A stretch of 64,000 nucleotides of DNA from Paenibacillus sp. V4I7 (GTDB lineage Bacteria; Bacillota; Bacilli; Paenibacillales; NBRC-103111). Both the position numbers and the translations under genes were made by a program. Below the pieces are notes generated by a model. It saw only the letters and a list, made by a program, of their open reading frames with translations, was not told where the DNA came from and ran no database searches. Numbering within the stretch: position 1 is the stretch's first letter; each line of letters begins with the position of its first letter. The stretch spans positions 4,960,001 through 5,024,000 of the forward strand of contig NZ_JAUSZD010000002.1 of the NCBI RefSeq assembly GCF_030817275.1, written 5' to 3'. Below are positions 34,887 through 43,814 of this stretch, piece after piece.

Positions 34887-37682
34887 TTATGCCTGATAGA
34901 GAGGAAAAGAAATGGTTACCGTTGTTCCTTTCATTGGACTGCTGCCCACCTTCATGGCCACTTGTTCTTTATAGAACAAGTGGAGACGATGGTACACATT
35001 GCTCAATCCGATGCCGCCTTGATTTTCGTATCCGTCGATTTGATTATCCAAGCTCCTCTGAATCTCTGCATTCACCCGTATGACTGTATCCTTATCCATG
35101 CCAATACCATTATCGCTAACTTCAATGAACAGCAGGTCTTCCCTTTCAAGTACTTTTATTCGTACGATTCCGCCTTCTTCGAAGCCGGATAAACCATGCT
35201 TCAAGCAATTTTCGACAATCGGCTGAAGGATAAATTTGACGACAGCAAGTTGGGTCAAGTGCTCAGGAACCTCTAATTCATATTTAAATTGATCGCCAAA
35301 TCGGATTTGTTGAATGGACATATAGTTCTGAACATGGCTCAGCTCCATCGCAAGCGGCACCTTCCCTACTCCGTTGCTGACACTGTAGCGGAACATTTCG
35401 GCCAATGAACTGACAATCAGACTTATTTCACTGTTTCCGTTTTTCATGCTGCGCATATTGATCGCTTCAAGCGTATTATATAGAAAATGAGGATTGATCT
35501 GCGCTTGCAGCATTTTTAACTCTGCTTGGGTCTTTAAGGACAGCAGTTCATTCTCCCTTAGTTTATTGTTCGCATTTTCCTCCATCATTTTCATATTCTC
35601 GTGAATCACGCCATTTAATCTTAGAACCATATCATTATGGCTTCGAATAATTTCGCCAATCTCGTTATTCCCGCTATAGCTCATCACTCGACTAAAATCC
35701 CCCTCGCCAACGATCCTCATCGTTCGTTTCAGCATTTCGACAGGCTTTAGTAAGAAGGAAGCGATCATATACGAAATAATAATGGACAATATAAGAATGA
35801 GAACGATAATGAGCAATAATCTATAATAATATTGACTGTTTTTAAGAACGATATCTTCATAGGAATATTCAATGTTCAGCTGCCATTGCGTGTCTGGTAT
35901 GTGGCCTGACCATAACAAAGAATTCAATTGTTCAGTAGAAAATGGCTGGAAGGAATATATTTCCTTGCCTTGCGAGTCTTTAATTCCAACCTTTGACTCC
36001 ATCGGACTAACCTCTGTTAGAAATGAATCCCTTGGGACCAACAACAAATAACTTTGGGTTATGCTGCCCTTATGCCAATAATTAATTCGTTTGATAATCG
36101 CTGGTGTAGTGTGATTGAACACATCCGTATATCCAGAAATCCAATAAGGAGCGGCTGTTTCCGCCAGATTATCGATTTCGATATTAAACATTTCGGGATT
36201 GTTTGAAAAAATAGATGAATAAAAACTGTGCCCATTGCTATCAAATAAGACAAAATAGTTGACCTCATTCAACCCGGGAAACATGGATAAATTAATGGTT
36301 GATTTTATATTCCGGAAGGCAACCGAACGCAAAGTATCCAGATCCTGTTGAGTGGTAAGGTATCCTTGCAATTGTCTGCTTACTGATAACTGGTTAATCA
36401 ACTGATTCATAAAGTCCATACGGTTTTGGATGGATACGTTCATAAACTCTCCCACTTCATGAACCGTTTCTTTCATTTGGTTTTGGACGGCTTGGTTCAA
36501 AACCCGGGAATATAGAAACCCGTCCGAAAGGGTTGGAATAATGACGGCAATCGAAAAGATCATGATCAACTTGGTGCGAAGCGATAATGAATTTATTCCT
36601 TTTTTTATCCACTCGTCCGAGATGTATTTTAAAATCAACTCATCCGACCGCGCCTGATCTTGCATTTTCTTAGTTAGCACCAAATATGGATAAAATATTT
36701 TTTTTGTGTAAAAATAACTAATCAAAAAGGTAACAAATGCAGTAAGACAAGATAATGCAATAAAAGCAGAAAAAATGGACTTTTTAGAAAAGAGCACAAA
36801 ATCTGAGGTTTGCTTAAAAATGACACGATACGGGTATGGATTCAATTCCTTCTCTAGCTTTACACATTTTTGACAATTGGTTTGGGTGTTGTTATTTGCC
36901 AACTCTTGCTGATCTGCAGATGACCAGACCAGCTCATCTTTATGGTTTAGAATCGAAAATTGATAGTCGTCGGAATAAACATCAGGCAAGCCAGACCGGA
37001 ATAAATCGTTATTTAACACCATAATCACGAGCACGCCATTCACATTTCCGTTCGAAATGACAAGTTTATTATTCAAGCCATTAATAAAGCTATACAGTTC
37101 TTCTTTTCTTTCAACATTGATATTAAGCTGATTGCTCATTGTGAGATGTTCAAAGTCTTTTTGCGAATATCGGGTCAAACGGTTATTATCTTTCAAAAAA
37201 ACTTGATCCATATTATTTTCTTGAAACATGTCCATTCTCAGGTTAGGGAGCTCAGTTAGGGTTGCAAGGTCCGTATCTTTGCGAAATGACAATTGATTCA
37301 TATCGCTGCCGATAAAATAAATTTGCTGCACCATTTTGGTTGATAAATGAAGATCGTTCAATTTACTTAATAAATCGTTTTTTTGCTGATTAACCGTTAA
37401 CACATCCCGGACATTCATAGAGCTTTTAAAAAAATCACTAAAGTCCGGGGATTGCAGCAGTTGCATCAAATTGCTAAGTTCACCAAGCTGTGTCAATGTA
37501 TTTTTGTAAAATTGGTTCGATACATTAGTCTCTCTTTTATCCTGGACAGATTGATTTATATTATTCACATAAGACAGCCCAATAGTAAGAAGCACCGTTT
37601 GTGCCAGTAAGGTGAGCAATACAGAGACAATAATGATGTTTCTGCGTGTAGGACTAAGCTTGTTGAAATACGGGTTTGCCAT
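34887..37682 (-). CDS. Dual-sensor YesM-type histidine kinase (931 aa)
   Basis: A membrane sensor kinase much longer than the usual 580-620 residues. Span 1 about 17-37; first extracytoplasmic domain 40-300, with a CxxC pair at 270 and 273 (NCQKC); span 2 about 303-325; a short cytoplasmic link; span 3 about 371-392; second extracytoplasmic domain 395-630; span 4 about 632-655; HAMP; then His_kinase with LQAQINPHFLYNTLEAINM and HATPase NGIGMD and GGIGLSNVYHRL. It reads as a complete kinase with an extra span-sensor-span unit in front. It precedes the SBP gene and follows its regulator with a 23-bp gap. Senses the substrate of this cluster directly or via the binding protein (inference). Confidence 0.9.
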   Translation of the reverse strand: MANPYFNKLSPTRRNIIIVSVLLTLLAQTVLLTIGLSYVNNINQSVQDKRETNVSNQFYKNTLTQLGELSNLMQLLQSPDFSDFFKSSMNVRDVLTVNQQKNDLLSKLNDLHLSTKMVQQIYFIGSDMNQLSFRKDTDLATLTELPNLRMDMFQENNMDQVFLKDNNRLTRYSQKDFEHLTMSNQLNINVERKEELYSFINGLNNKLVISNGNVNGVLVIMVLNNDLFRSGLPDVYSDDYQFSILNHKDELVWSSADQQELANNNTQTNCQKCVKLEKELNPYPYRVIFKQTSDFVLFSKKSIFSAFIALSCLTAFVTFLISYFYTKKIFYPYLVLTKKMQDQARSDELILKYISDEWIKKGINSLSLRTKLIMIFSIAVIIPTLSDGFLYSRVLNQAVQNQMKETVHEVGEFMNVSIQNRMDFMNQLINQLSVSRQLQGYLTTQQDLDTLRSVAFRNIKSTINLSMFPGLNEVNYFVLFDSNGHSFYSSIFSNNPEMFNIEIDNLAETAAPYWISGYTDVFNHTTPAIIKRINYWHKGSITQSYLLLVPRDSFLTEVSPMESKVGIKDSQGKEIYSFQPFSTEQLNSLLWSGHIPDTQWQLNIEYSYEDIVLKNSQYYYRLLLIIVLILILSIIISYMIASFLLKPVEMLKRTMRIVGEGDFSRVMSYSGNNEIGEIIRSHNDMVLRLNGVIHENMKMMEENANNKLRENELLSLKTQAELKMLQAQINPHFLYNTLEAINMRSMKNGNSEISLIVSSLAEMFRYSVSNGVGKVPLAMELSHVQNYMSIQQIRFGDQFKYELEVPEHLTQLAVVKFILQPIVENCLKHGLSGFEEGGIVRIKVLEREDLLFIEVSDNGIGMDKDTVIRVNAEIQRSLDNQIDGYENQGGIGLSNVYHRLHLFYKEQVAMKVGSSPMKGTTVTISFPLYQA

Positions 37683-37705
37683 CCTATCAACAGCCCCTTT
37701 CTATC

Positions 37706-39013
37706 CTAATTTGCTGCTTCTCTATATTCCATCGGTGTTTTACCCGTATGTTTTTTAAATATCTCTGAGAAATAAGCCTGGTCTGAATAACCGACTAACT
37801 CAGCAATCTCATATATTTTAAAGCGTACATCCGCTATTAGCTCAATCGCTTTGTTCAACCGTTGCGATGTCAAAAATTGCAAATACGATTCCCCGGATTC
37901 ACGGAAAAGCGCACTCAAATGGCCGGGAGTTACATATACTTCATTGGCTACTTGCTTTAAAGTAATACTTTGATGGAAATTTTGCTTTATAAATTGTTTA
38001 GCTTGTTGCACGACTATGCTGTCTTTCTTTTTATCTTTGGCATGGCTCACTGAAAGCGATTCTTTAGCAGCTGTATGGTCAAGCTCTTCAGCTTGTGCAG
38101 GTTCGCTGTATTCATGATTGCTGTCTTCTTCGGGTGAGTTTTCCAATAGTTGCTTGGCAGATTGGGCTGAACTCCATATCTCCGTTAGATGCTGTACGGG
38201 TTTTCCAATGCTTAGCGAGAGAGTTGACTTTAACAAACCCATAAATTTGGATAGCTGCCGTTTGACTTGAATGAAATCGTCTTTAGACGAAGATTTCGCA
38301 GTAAGCAAATAAGATTCTGCATTTTCTTTATTCACAAGATGATAAGCTGATCCTTGCACATCCCAAATATCACATAAAATATTATCCAAAGAAAAAGCAA
38401 TCAGCTTCAGTTCGCGATCTGAACCAATTTTTGCGTTTAAAGATATCCGATCAAGCCGAATCAACGCAACTTTATATTCGAGGCCATCGAGTAAAATTTC
38501 ACTCTCCGAGCATCCCAACTCAATATCATCCGCCGACATCCTGTTCCTGAATAACATGGATAGAAACTCTTCCCGCAGCAGCTTCGACAACAGCATCTCT
38601 TTGCGGACAAGAACGGATTTTCTGAGTTCCTCCTGTTTTTCAGCATCCAGCTTGTGAACCAATCTCTCAAAAGTTTGAAATAGAATATCAAATTGAGTAG
38701 GTTTTAACAAATAATCAACGGCGCCATTTTTCAACGCTTTTTGCGCATAATCAAAGTCGCTGTGGCCTGATAAAATGATGACTCGAATGAACGGTTGTTG
38801 CCGCAGCAATACAGTCATCAATTCAATCCCATCCATAAATGGCATTCGAATATCAGTCAATACAATATCTATGGGATGTTCCGAAATAAATTGCAACGCT
38901 TCTAGACCATGTTTAGCGCACCCCAATAATTTCAAACCCATGGTATGCCATGGGATTGCTGATAAACCTTCACGAATTTCTATTTCGTCATCGACGATGA
39001 GTAAATGATACAT
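37706..39013 (-). CDS. YesN-type response regulator (REC + AraC HTH)
   Basis: 435 residues. Receiver domain 1-120: MYHLLIVDDEIEIREGL, phospho-acceptor Asp about 54 (IVLTDIRMPFMDG), ILSGHSDFDYAQKAL, Lys in YLLKPTQFD. A linker of about 200 residues and an AraC double helix-turn-helix at the end: ITLKQVANEVYVTPGHLSAL and IYEIAELVGYSDQAYFSEIF, KKHTGKTPMEYR. Activator of the adjacent transporter and glycosidase genes by family analogy. ATG at 39013 is preferred because AGGAGG would overlap a start at the in-frame GTG 39022. A perfect cre site lies 32 bp upstream. Confidence 0.93.
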   Translation of the reverse strand: MYHLLIVDDEIEIREGLSAIPWHTMGLKLLGCAKHGLEALQFISEHPIDIVLTDIRMPFMDGIELMTVLLRQQPFIRVIILSGHSDFDYAQKALKNGAVDYLLKPTQFDILFQTFERLVHKLDAEKQEELRKSVLVRKEMLLSKLLREEFLSMLFRNRMSADDIELGCSESEILLDGLEYKVALIRLDRISLNAKIGSDRELKLIAFSLDNILCDIWDVQGSAYHLVNKENAESYLLTAKSSSKDDFIQVKRQLSKFMGLLKSTLSLSIGKPVQHLTEIWSSAQSAKQLLENSPEEDSNHEYSEPAQAEELDHTAAKESLSVSHAKDKKKDSIVVQQAKQFIKQNFHQSITLKQVANEVYVTPGHLSALFRESGESYLQFLTSQRLNKAIELIADVRFKIYEIAELVGYSDQAYFSEIFKKHTGKTPMEYREAAN

Positions 39014-39044
39014 GTGATACACCCCTCCTTAAACCTTCACAATT

Positions 39045-39058
39045 TGAAACCGCTTTCA
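39045..39058. promoter_or_regulatory. cre site upstream of the YesN-type regulator
   Basis: TGAAACCGCTTTCA matches TGWNANCGNTNNCA at every fixed position. CcpA control of the regulator would place the whole arabinan cluster under catabolite repression. Confidence 0.7.
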
Positions 39059-39477
39059 ACTTCATTTACCATCCTTTTATTCATTCCATTATGCCAAATC
39101 CGATATGGATTGAACAGCATCAATAAATCCCTTTAACTGTTGAATGGCATCAAACAAAAATAAGCCCTCTATCCCATTAAAGGAAAGTGAGCATTGATCA
39201 TTCCGAGTATGTTTTTTTATACGACACTATTTATGAAACGAAATAATTACATCTAAATCCTACCGGTCTTATAAAATGGCTTATATAAATTGATGTTTAT
39301 TTTCGGTAACCCATTTCAGGGACGTTCTTCACTCCAAAGGAGAATTTTGGGCTAAATAACGTCCATACGGTCCCGTAAGCAAACGTATTGAGTGAGGAAG
39401 CAAGCAGGACAGTGGAGTGGATTCACCCCCCTGCGCGCTTAGCAACATCCGAAGACCAGGTTATCCACACGCCCTCC
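39059..39477. other. Intergenic region between the YesN-type and NarL-type hybrid genes
   Basis: No gene supported. Apart from the cre site just before it I see no clear structural element; there is no T-tailed terminator for the hybrid kinase. Confidence 0.4.
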
Positions 39478-41286
39478 CTAACCAATCAACAAGCCTTCCG
39501 CACGCGCCTTCTCCACTGCCTCCTCACGATTGCTGACGCCAAGCTTGCCGTAAATCGTAGAAATGTAATTGCGTACCGTTCCTTCGGACAAGAACAGCTT
39601 TGCCGCCAACGTCTTATAACGCATCCCCGAATCCAGATACTGCAATATTTCCATCTCGCGTTTGGTTAATCCGTAAAGAAATCTATCCACAGCGGCCGAT
39701 TCGGAAACTTCGGAAACTCGATCGAACCTCTCGAGCATTTTGGCCGTGATCTCCCGATTAATCGCGGTTCCCCCCGAATGGACGAGGCGTACTGTCTCAA
39801 TAAGCTCCTGCAATTGCGCCGACTTCAGGCAGTACCCGTCAGCGCCGTTCTTTAAAGCGGTTAGCGCCTGATCCAACTCCTCGAAAGTGGACATCATCAA
39901 CACCTTGATTCCCGGATAAGTTTGCTTGATTGTCTGTAAAGCGGAAATTCCGTCCATGACCGGCATTTGCATGTCCATGAGAACCAGATCCGGATTCGTT
40001 CGTTCGCAGACCCTAATAGCCTCAAGCCCGTTCCCGGCGGTAGCCGCTACATGGATCCCGTCCTCGTTCTCCAACAAGGTCTTTAATCCTTCCAGTACGA
40101 TCGGTTGGTCGTCCACTATGACGACATGAATGACTTGCTTGGTTTCCGGCGATTGATACGGTAGGGAGCAAGTCACGATCGTTCCGTTCCGAGGATCGGA
40201 CTCGAGATGTAGGCTTCCGTTCAAGGCCTCGAGCCTCTCCCGCATGCCCGTTATGCCGAATCCGGGCTGCAAAGCTTCACGTCCCGTTCCGTTATCCCGG
40301 ATCTGCAGCGCAATGCGATCCTTCTCGAAGCGAAGCATCACGGTGATACGATCCGCCTGGCCGTGCCGAACCGAATTGGTCAGCGTCTCTTGCAAACAGC
40401 GCATGAGCGTGAACCGGCCTTGCCGAGGTACAGGAATAGGATCCCCCGACTGTTTCAGCTCAATCTTTACGGCGGTCTGCTGCGCAAAGGCCTTGGCAAT
40501 ATCATCCAGCAGAACAAAAAGCGGTAAGTCCGTTTGTTCTGTTTGAATATCGTGAATATGCCTGCGAATGTCCTCGAAGCCCGCCCTCGTCAGGGACAGG
40601 AGTGTTTCCAGCTTGCTCTTCTCCGTGCCATGAGCCATCGACGCACGAAGCGACTCCATACCCATGATCAGTGATGTGAGCATGTGTCCGATCGTATCGT
40701 GCATTTCGCGCGAAAGCCGGTTGCGCTCCTCCAGAATCGTCATTTTCTCAATCTGCTTTATATTTTGCTCCAACATTCTGTTCTGCTCTTCGATGATTTT
40801 GCTTTGCTTAGTCGAAGTAATAAGCAAACGAAAGGCATAGCCCAATCCGTAAGAAACGCAATAATTGAAAATAATCCCGAACACAATGGTATCCCAAGAG
40901 TAATTCATATGCCAACCGAGCCATGCCGGAAAAGCGAAGGCTGTCAAAGGAGCCAGCCACATGAACGCATAACCGGGGCTGTTGTAACCGATCATGAAAG
41001 AAATCGGAAGGAGATACAAATGGGTGTCCGGGTTTGATTTATTCAGCAGGAACAGGATTACTCCGGGAAGCAACAGCTCGCACGCAACATACAGATGTTG
41101 ATTGATCCGCATAACCAGGAACGGAACGGATATGACAATAAAAGCAATAACCATCTTGATCCAAAACGGAAAGCTCCACTGCCCCTCCACTTCCCATAAT
41201 AGTGCAATAATAGAAATGCACCAGCAAATCCTGAGCGCAATCATGAACCAATCGTACCATTCCCATCGTGCTATCAGACCGCGCAT
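39478..41286 (-). CDS. Fused NarL-type sensor kinase and response regulator
   Basis: 602 residues combining both halves of a two-component system. Residues 1-155: five or six membrane spans with little external sequence; coiled coil 160-185; HisKA_3 with LSREMHDTIGHMLTSLIMGM (His about 195); HATPase to about 380 (RDNGTGREALQPGFGITGMR); then a receiver domain from about 385 (VVIVDDQPIVLEG, phospho-acceptor in DLVLMDMQMPVMDG, LKNGADGYCLKS); and a LuxR-type HTH at 530-600 (LTKREMEILQYLDSGMRYKT, LAAKLFLSEGTVRNYISTIY). Such kinase and regulator are normally separate genes. A membrane-tethered DNA-binding regulator would result unless it is cleaved. ATG at 41286 has GGAGGT 6 nt upstream; the ATG 11 codons earlier does not. 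Confidence 0.88.
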   Translation of the reverse strand: MRGLIARWEWYDWFMIALRICWCISIIALLWEVEGQWSFPFWIKMVIAFIVISVPFLVMRINQHLYVACELLLPGVILFLLNKSNPDTHLYLLPISFMIGYNSPGYAFMWLAPLTAFAFPAWLGWHMNYSWDTIVFGIIFNYCVSYGLGYAFRLLITSTKQSKIIEEQNRMLEQNIKQIEKMTILEERNRLSREMHDTIGHMLTSLIMGMESLRASMAHGTEKSKLETLLSLTRAGFEDIRRHIHDIQTEQTDLPLFVLLDDIAKAFAQQTAVKIELKQSGDPIPVPRQGRFTLMRCLQETLTNSVRHGQADRITVMLRFEKDRIALQIRDNGTGREALQPGFGITGMRERLEALNGSLHLESDPRNGTIVTCSLPYQSPETKQVIHVVIVDDQPIVLEGLKTLLENEDGIHVAATAGNGLEAIRVCERTNPDLVLMDMQMPVMDGISALQTIKQTYPGIKVLMMSTFEELDQALTALKNGADGYCLKSAQLQELIETVRLVHSGGTAINREITAKMLERFDRVSEVSESAAVDRFLYGLTKREMEILQYLDSGMRYKTLAAKLFLSEGTVRNYISTIYGKLGVSNREEAVEKARAEGLLIG

Positions 41287-41478
41287 GACGATACCTCCAA
41301 GTTGCTTAGTTACATTCATTATATCTCGTAGTCACGTCGGCAGTAAAATCATATGACAAACTATCATAGGGAAAGAGTGACGTTTTATAACTGGACGATA
41401 TGATCCTCGTTTTTGTTAAATAAATATGATATGGAATCTTCCAAGATGAACTTAAACGAAGAAACGAGGAGAATGTCA

Positions 41479-42297
41479 ATGAACGGAAACACAGTAATTC
41501 GTGGAATGATGGCTGTTGTACTTACTCTGCCGCTGGCGGCGTGCGCTGCTCAGAATAGCGCAATACCCAGCTCCAGTACCAGTGGCGGCACCGTTGCAAC
41601 TACAACGAAGCCTGCTCATTGGTCCTACTCGGGTGATACGGGCCCTGCCAAATGGACGACTCTGGATCCGCAATATGCCGCATGCGCGAATGGAAGCGAG
41701 CAGTCCCCTATCGATATTGAGCTTTCTCAATTAAAAGTGGACAAAGAGTTAGGCAAATTCGAGACCAATTATAAACCAACCGTCTTCACCCTGATGAACA
41801 ACGGGCATACCATTCAAGCAAATGACGCATCCGGCAGCAATATCATTACCGTTGAAGGCAAAGTTTACACGCTCGTTCAACTACATTTCCATAAACCTAG
41901 TGAAAACCAGATCAACGGTAAAACTTTCGATATGGAGATGCATCTTGTACACAAGAATAGTGAAGGCAAACTTGCCGTGCTTGGCGTTCTAATTAAGTCA
42001 GGCAGTGAAAACAAACAACTAGCGGAAATGTTCTCGAAGCTTCCGAAAGAAGAAACCAAGGAAGATCTCAAGCTGGATCAAGTCATTGATTTGAACGCTC
42101 TGCTGCCACAAGATAAAAAAGCATTCCGATATAAAGGCTCGTTGACGACGCCACCTTGCTCGGAAGGGGTGGACTGGACCGTGCTGGAGGAAACGATTGA
42201 ACTATCCGATAAGCAAATCCAGGGGTTCGGTGCTATTTTCTCCGACGATCATCGCCCTGTCCAGCCGCTCAACGGCAGAACGGTTGTCACCCAATAA
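41479..42297 (+). CDS. Alpha-class carbonic anhydrase, lipoprotein
   Basis: About 272 residues. Lipoprotein signal MNGNTVIRGMMAVVLTLPLA-AC puts it on the outer face of the membrane; a Ser/Thr tether follows. Alpha-CA signatures: HWSYSGDTGPAKW, SEQSPIDIEL, the zinc ligands in LVQLHFHKPSEN (two His) and MEMHLVHKN (third His), and RYKGSLTTPPCSEGVDWTV. It hydrates CO2 to bicarbonate. Full length for the family. ATG at 41479 has GAGGAG at 7-nt spacing; in-frame upstream starts lack one. Divergent from the fused kinase with about 190 bp between, so a shared control region is possible. Most Bacillota rely on beta/gamma forms, making this alpha form notable. Confidence 0.92.
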   Translation: MNGNTVIRGMMAVVLTLPLAACAAQNSAIPSSSTSGGTVATTTKPAHWSYSGDTGPAKWTTLDPQYAACANGSEQSPIDIELSQLKVDKELGKFETNYKPTVFTLMNNGHTIQANDASGSNIITVEGKVYTLVQLHFHKPSENQINGKTFDMEMHLVHKNSEGKLAVLGVLIKSGSENKQLAEMFSKLPKEETKEDLKLDQVIDLNALLPQDKKAFRYKGSLTTPPCSEGVDWTVLEETIELSDKQIQGFGAIFSDDHRPVQPLNGRTVVTQ

Positions 42298-42577
42298 TGT
42301 GGATGCTAACGAAACGCCCTTCCGGCGTTGGGCGATATCGTATGAACGGCGGGGAACCGGCGCAATATCATCAGCATATAGACCATCTGAAGGCATTCAT
42401 ACAAGCCGTGATGGGAGTGCTTTTGAACCCGGGATGCGTTGTTCAGAACTGAATTTTTGCTGAAATTTTAAAATATTTGTATGCAGTAAAATACAACTAC
42501 TCTTCATGTTTCTTTAAGGTATCGGCTGACGAAAGTAATATACTTGTGCAATTCTAAAAATGGGAGATGACTTCTTT
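42298..42577. other. Intergenic region after the carbonic anhydrase gene
   Basis: Contains ACGCCC-TTCCGGCGTT-GGGCG, a short hairpin without a T run. No gene supported. Confidence 0.35.
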
Positions 42578-42703
42578 ATGAAAGCATTGAGACCGGTTCA
42601 GGCACTGAAGTCTGTCATGTTTGGCATGATGATGGCATTCGTTTCGATCGGCGCGATGCCCATTTTGGTTATCAAAAGCTTTACGGAAACGTTTCTCCCC
42701 TAA
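42578..42703 (+). CDS. Small single-span membrane protein (41 aa)
   Basis: A 41-codon frame starts at an ATG preceded by GGGAGATGA and reads MKALRPVQALKSVMFGMMMA then FVSIGAMPILVIKSFTETFLP. A positively charged N-terminus and one hydrophobic span suggest an inner-membrane peptide. Unrecognised. A T-tailed hairpin lies about 100 bp downstream. Confidence 0.5.
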   Translation: MKALRPVQALKSVMFGMMMAFVSIGAMPILVIKSFTETFLP

Positions 42704-42800
42704 GCGGTTTTTGCGTCCTCATAACTCAAGTAAACAAACACCTGACCTTCGAATACAGATCATTTTTAAGTTGATTTTAATTAAGTAATGAGAACAGAAA

Positions 42801-42833
42801 GAACTGAGAACTTTACCCTCGGTTCTTTTTTTT
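42801..42833 (+). terminator. Rho-independent terminator
   Basis: GAACTGAG pairs with CTCGGTTC (one G-U) around a 9-nt loop and is followed by a run of eight T. Probably serves the 41-aa gene. Confidence 0.65.
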
Positions 42834-43111
42834 CTTAAAATAAATGGGACTATTTTGATGTCATTTTAACTCAACCGAGCAGAAAATCTCCGTCGCAGAA
42901 TAAGAAACTATTCCAATAACAAAAAGCCAAATGATAAAATCACTAAAAATATGAATTGGTATTTCGAGCAAATATCTTTAATATGGCACGAACATGCTTC
43001 AAGCCTAAAAATTCCCTATAAGTTTTACCCTCCAAATTAGATCCAATTAAACGTTAACACTTTCCTCCGTAGGCGAATATCATATCCCGATAATATTAAA
43101 GGAGGGATACA

Positions 43112-43531
43112 GTGTTACCAATTTCTAACCCAGGTATGATGGATGTTAACCCAGCCATGATGAATTCCAAGCCAGGTATGACGAATGTCTCACCTATTGG
43201 TGGAGATATGAAGTCGTTATGTCAGAAGTACATGAATTATCATGTAATTGCACAAACAACTAGTGGACAGCAATTTGATGGGATTATCGATGGTATGGAT
43301 AACGAAGGCATTACTATGTTGGTTCCTGAAGATGTAGACGGCGATGAACGCCAATTTACGAATGGATACGGTCAAAACGGATATGGTCGAAGAAGATATC
43401 GAAGATTTCGCCGGCAGCGGTTCCCGTATCAATTCCTACTTCCGTTTTTAACACCGTATCCATACTACTACCCGCCCTATCCTTATCCATATCCTTACTA
43501 TCCTGGTTATGATTACGGTGGAGGATATTAA
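43112..43531 (+). CDS. Sm-like/Tyr-Pro-rich protein, spore-coat-like
   Basis: 139 residues with three zones: a Met/Pro/Asn-rich N-terminus (NPGMMDVNPAMMNSKPGMTN), a central folded block KYMNYHVIAQTTSGQQFDGI then IDGMDNEGITMLVPEDV that looks like an Sm/LSm-type beta barrel, an Arg cluster (GRRRYRRFRRQRF), and a C-terminal Tyr/Pro-rich tail (YPYYYPPYPYPYPYYPGYDY). Low-complexity Tyr/Pro tails of this kind are seen in spore coat and crust proteins, where Tyr may be cross-linked. GTG start with AAAGGAGGG; terminator directly after. A coat role is inference from composition. Confidence 0.7.
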   Translation: MLPISNPGMMDVNPAMMNSKPGMTNVSPIGGDMKSLCQKYMNYHVIAQTTSGQQFDGIIDGMDNEGITMLVPEDVDGDERQFTNGYGQNGYGRRRYRRFRRQRFPYQFLLPFLTPYPYYYPPYPYPYPYYPGYDYGGGY

Positions 43532-43574
43532 AAAAATGAACCTTATGGGGATTTTTCCATAAGGTTCATTTTTT
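43531..43574 (+). terminator. Terminator of the Tyr-rich gene
   Basis: AAAAATGAACCTTATGG pairs with CCATAAGGTTCATTTTT (17 bp) and T follow. Confidence 0.85.
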
Positions 43575-43588
43575 CATATTGAACTTTT

Positions 43589-43617
43589 TATAACTAACGT
43601 TCTCCGTCCCTCGGTTG
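43589..43617. repeat. Dispersed palindrome element, copy F
   Basis: TAACTAACGTTCTCCGTCCCTCGGTTGA, directly after a hairpin terminator as in copies A-D; it shares CCGTCCCTCGGTT with copy D. Confidence 0.5.
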
Positions 43618-43814
43618 AATGACCAATATACTAATTGGGACCATGTAACGATCCGATTTGATGGTCGATTCAATTTAATAGCTTAAGGCAAGAACTATTT
43701 TATAGATTCATAAATGACTTCTGAATAATTTAAAGATAGACCTCCTACGTCATATTTCCCTTATTTCTACGCTATCCGCTCAAGAGGGATTATACAGTCT
43801 ACGTTCTTCTAAGA

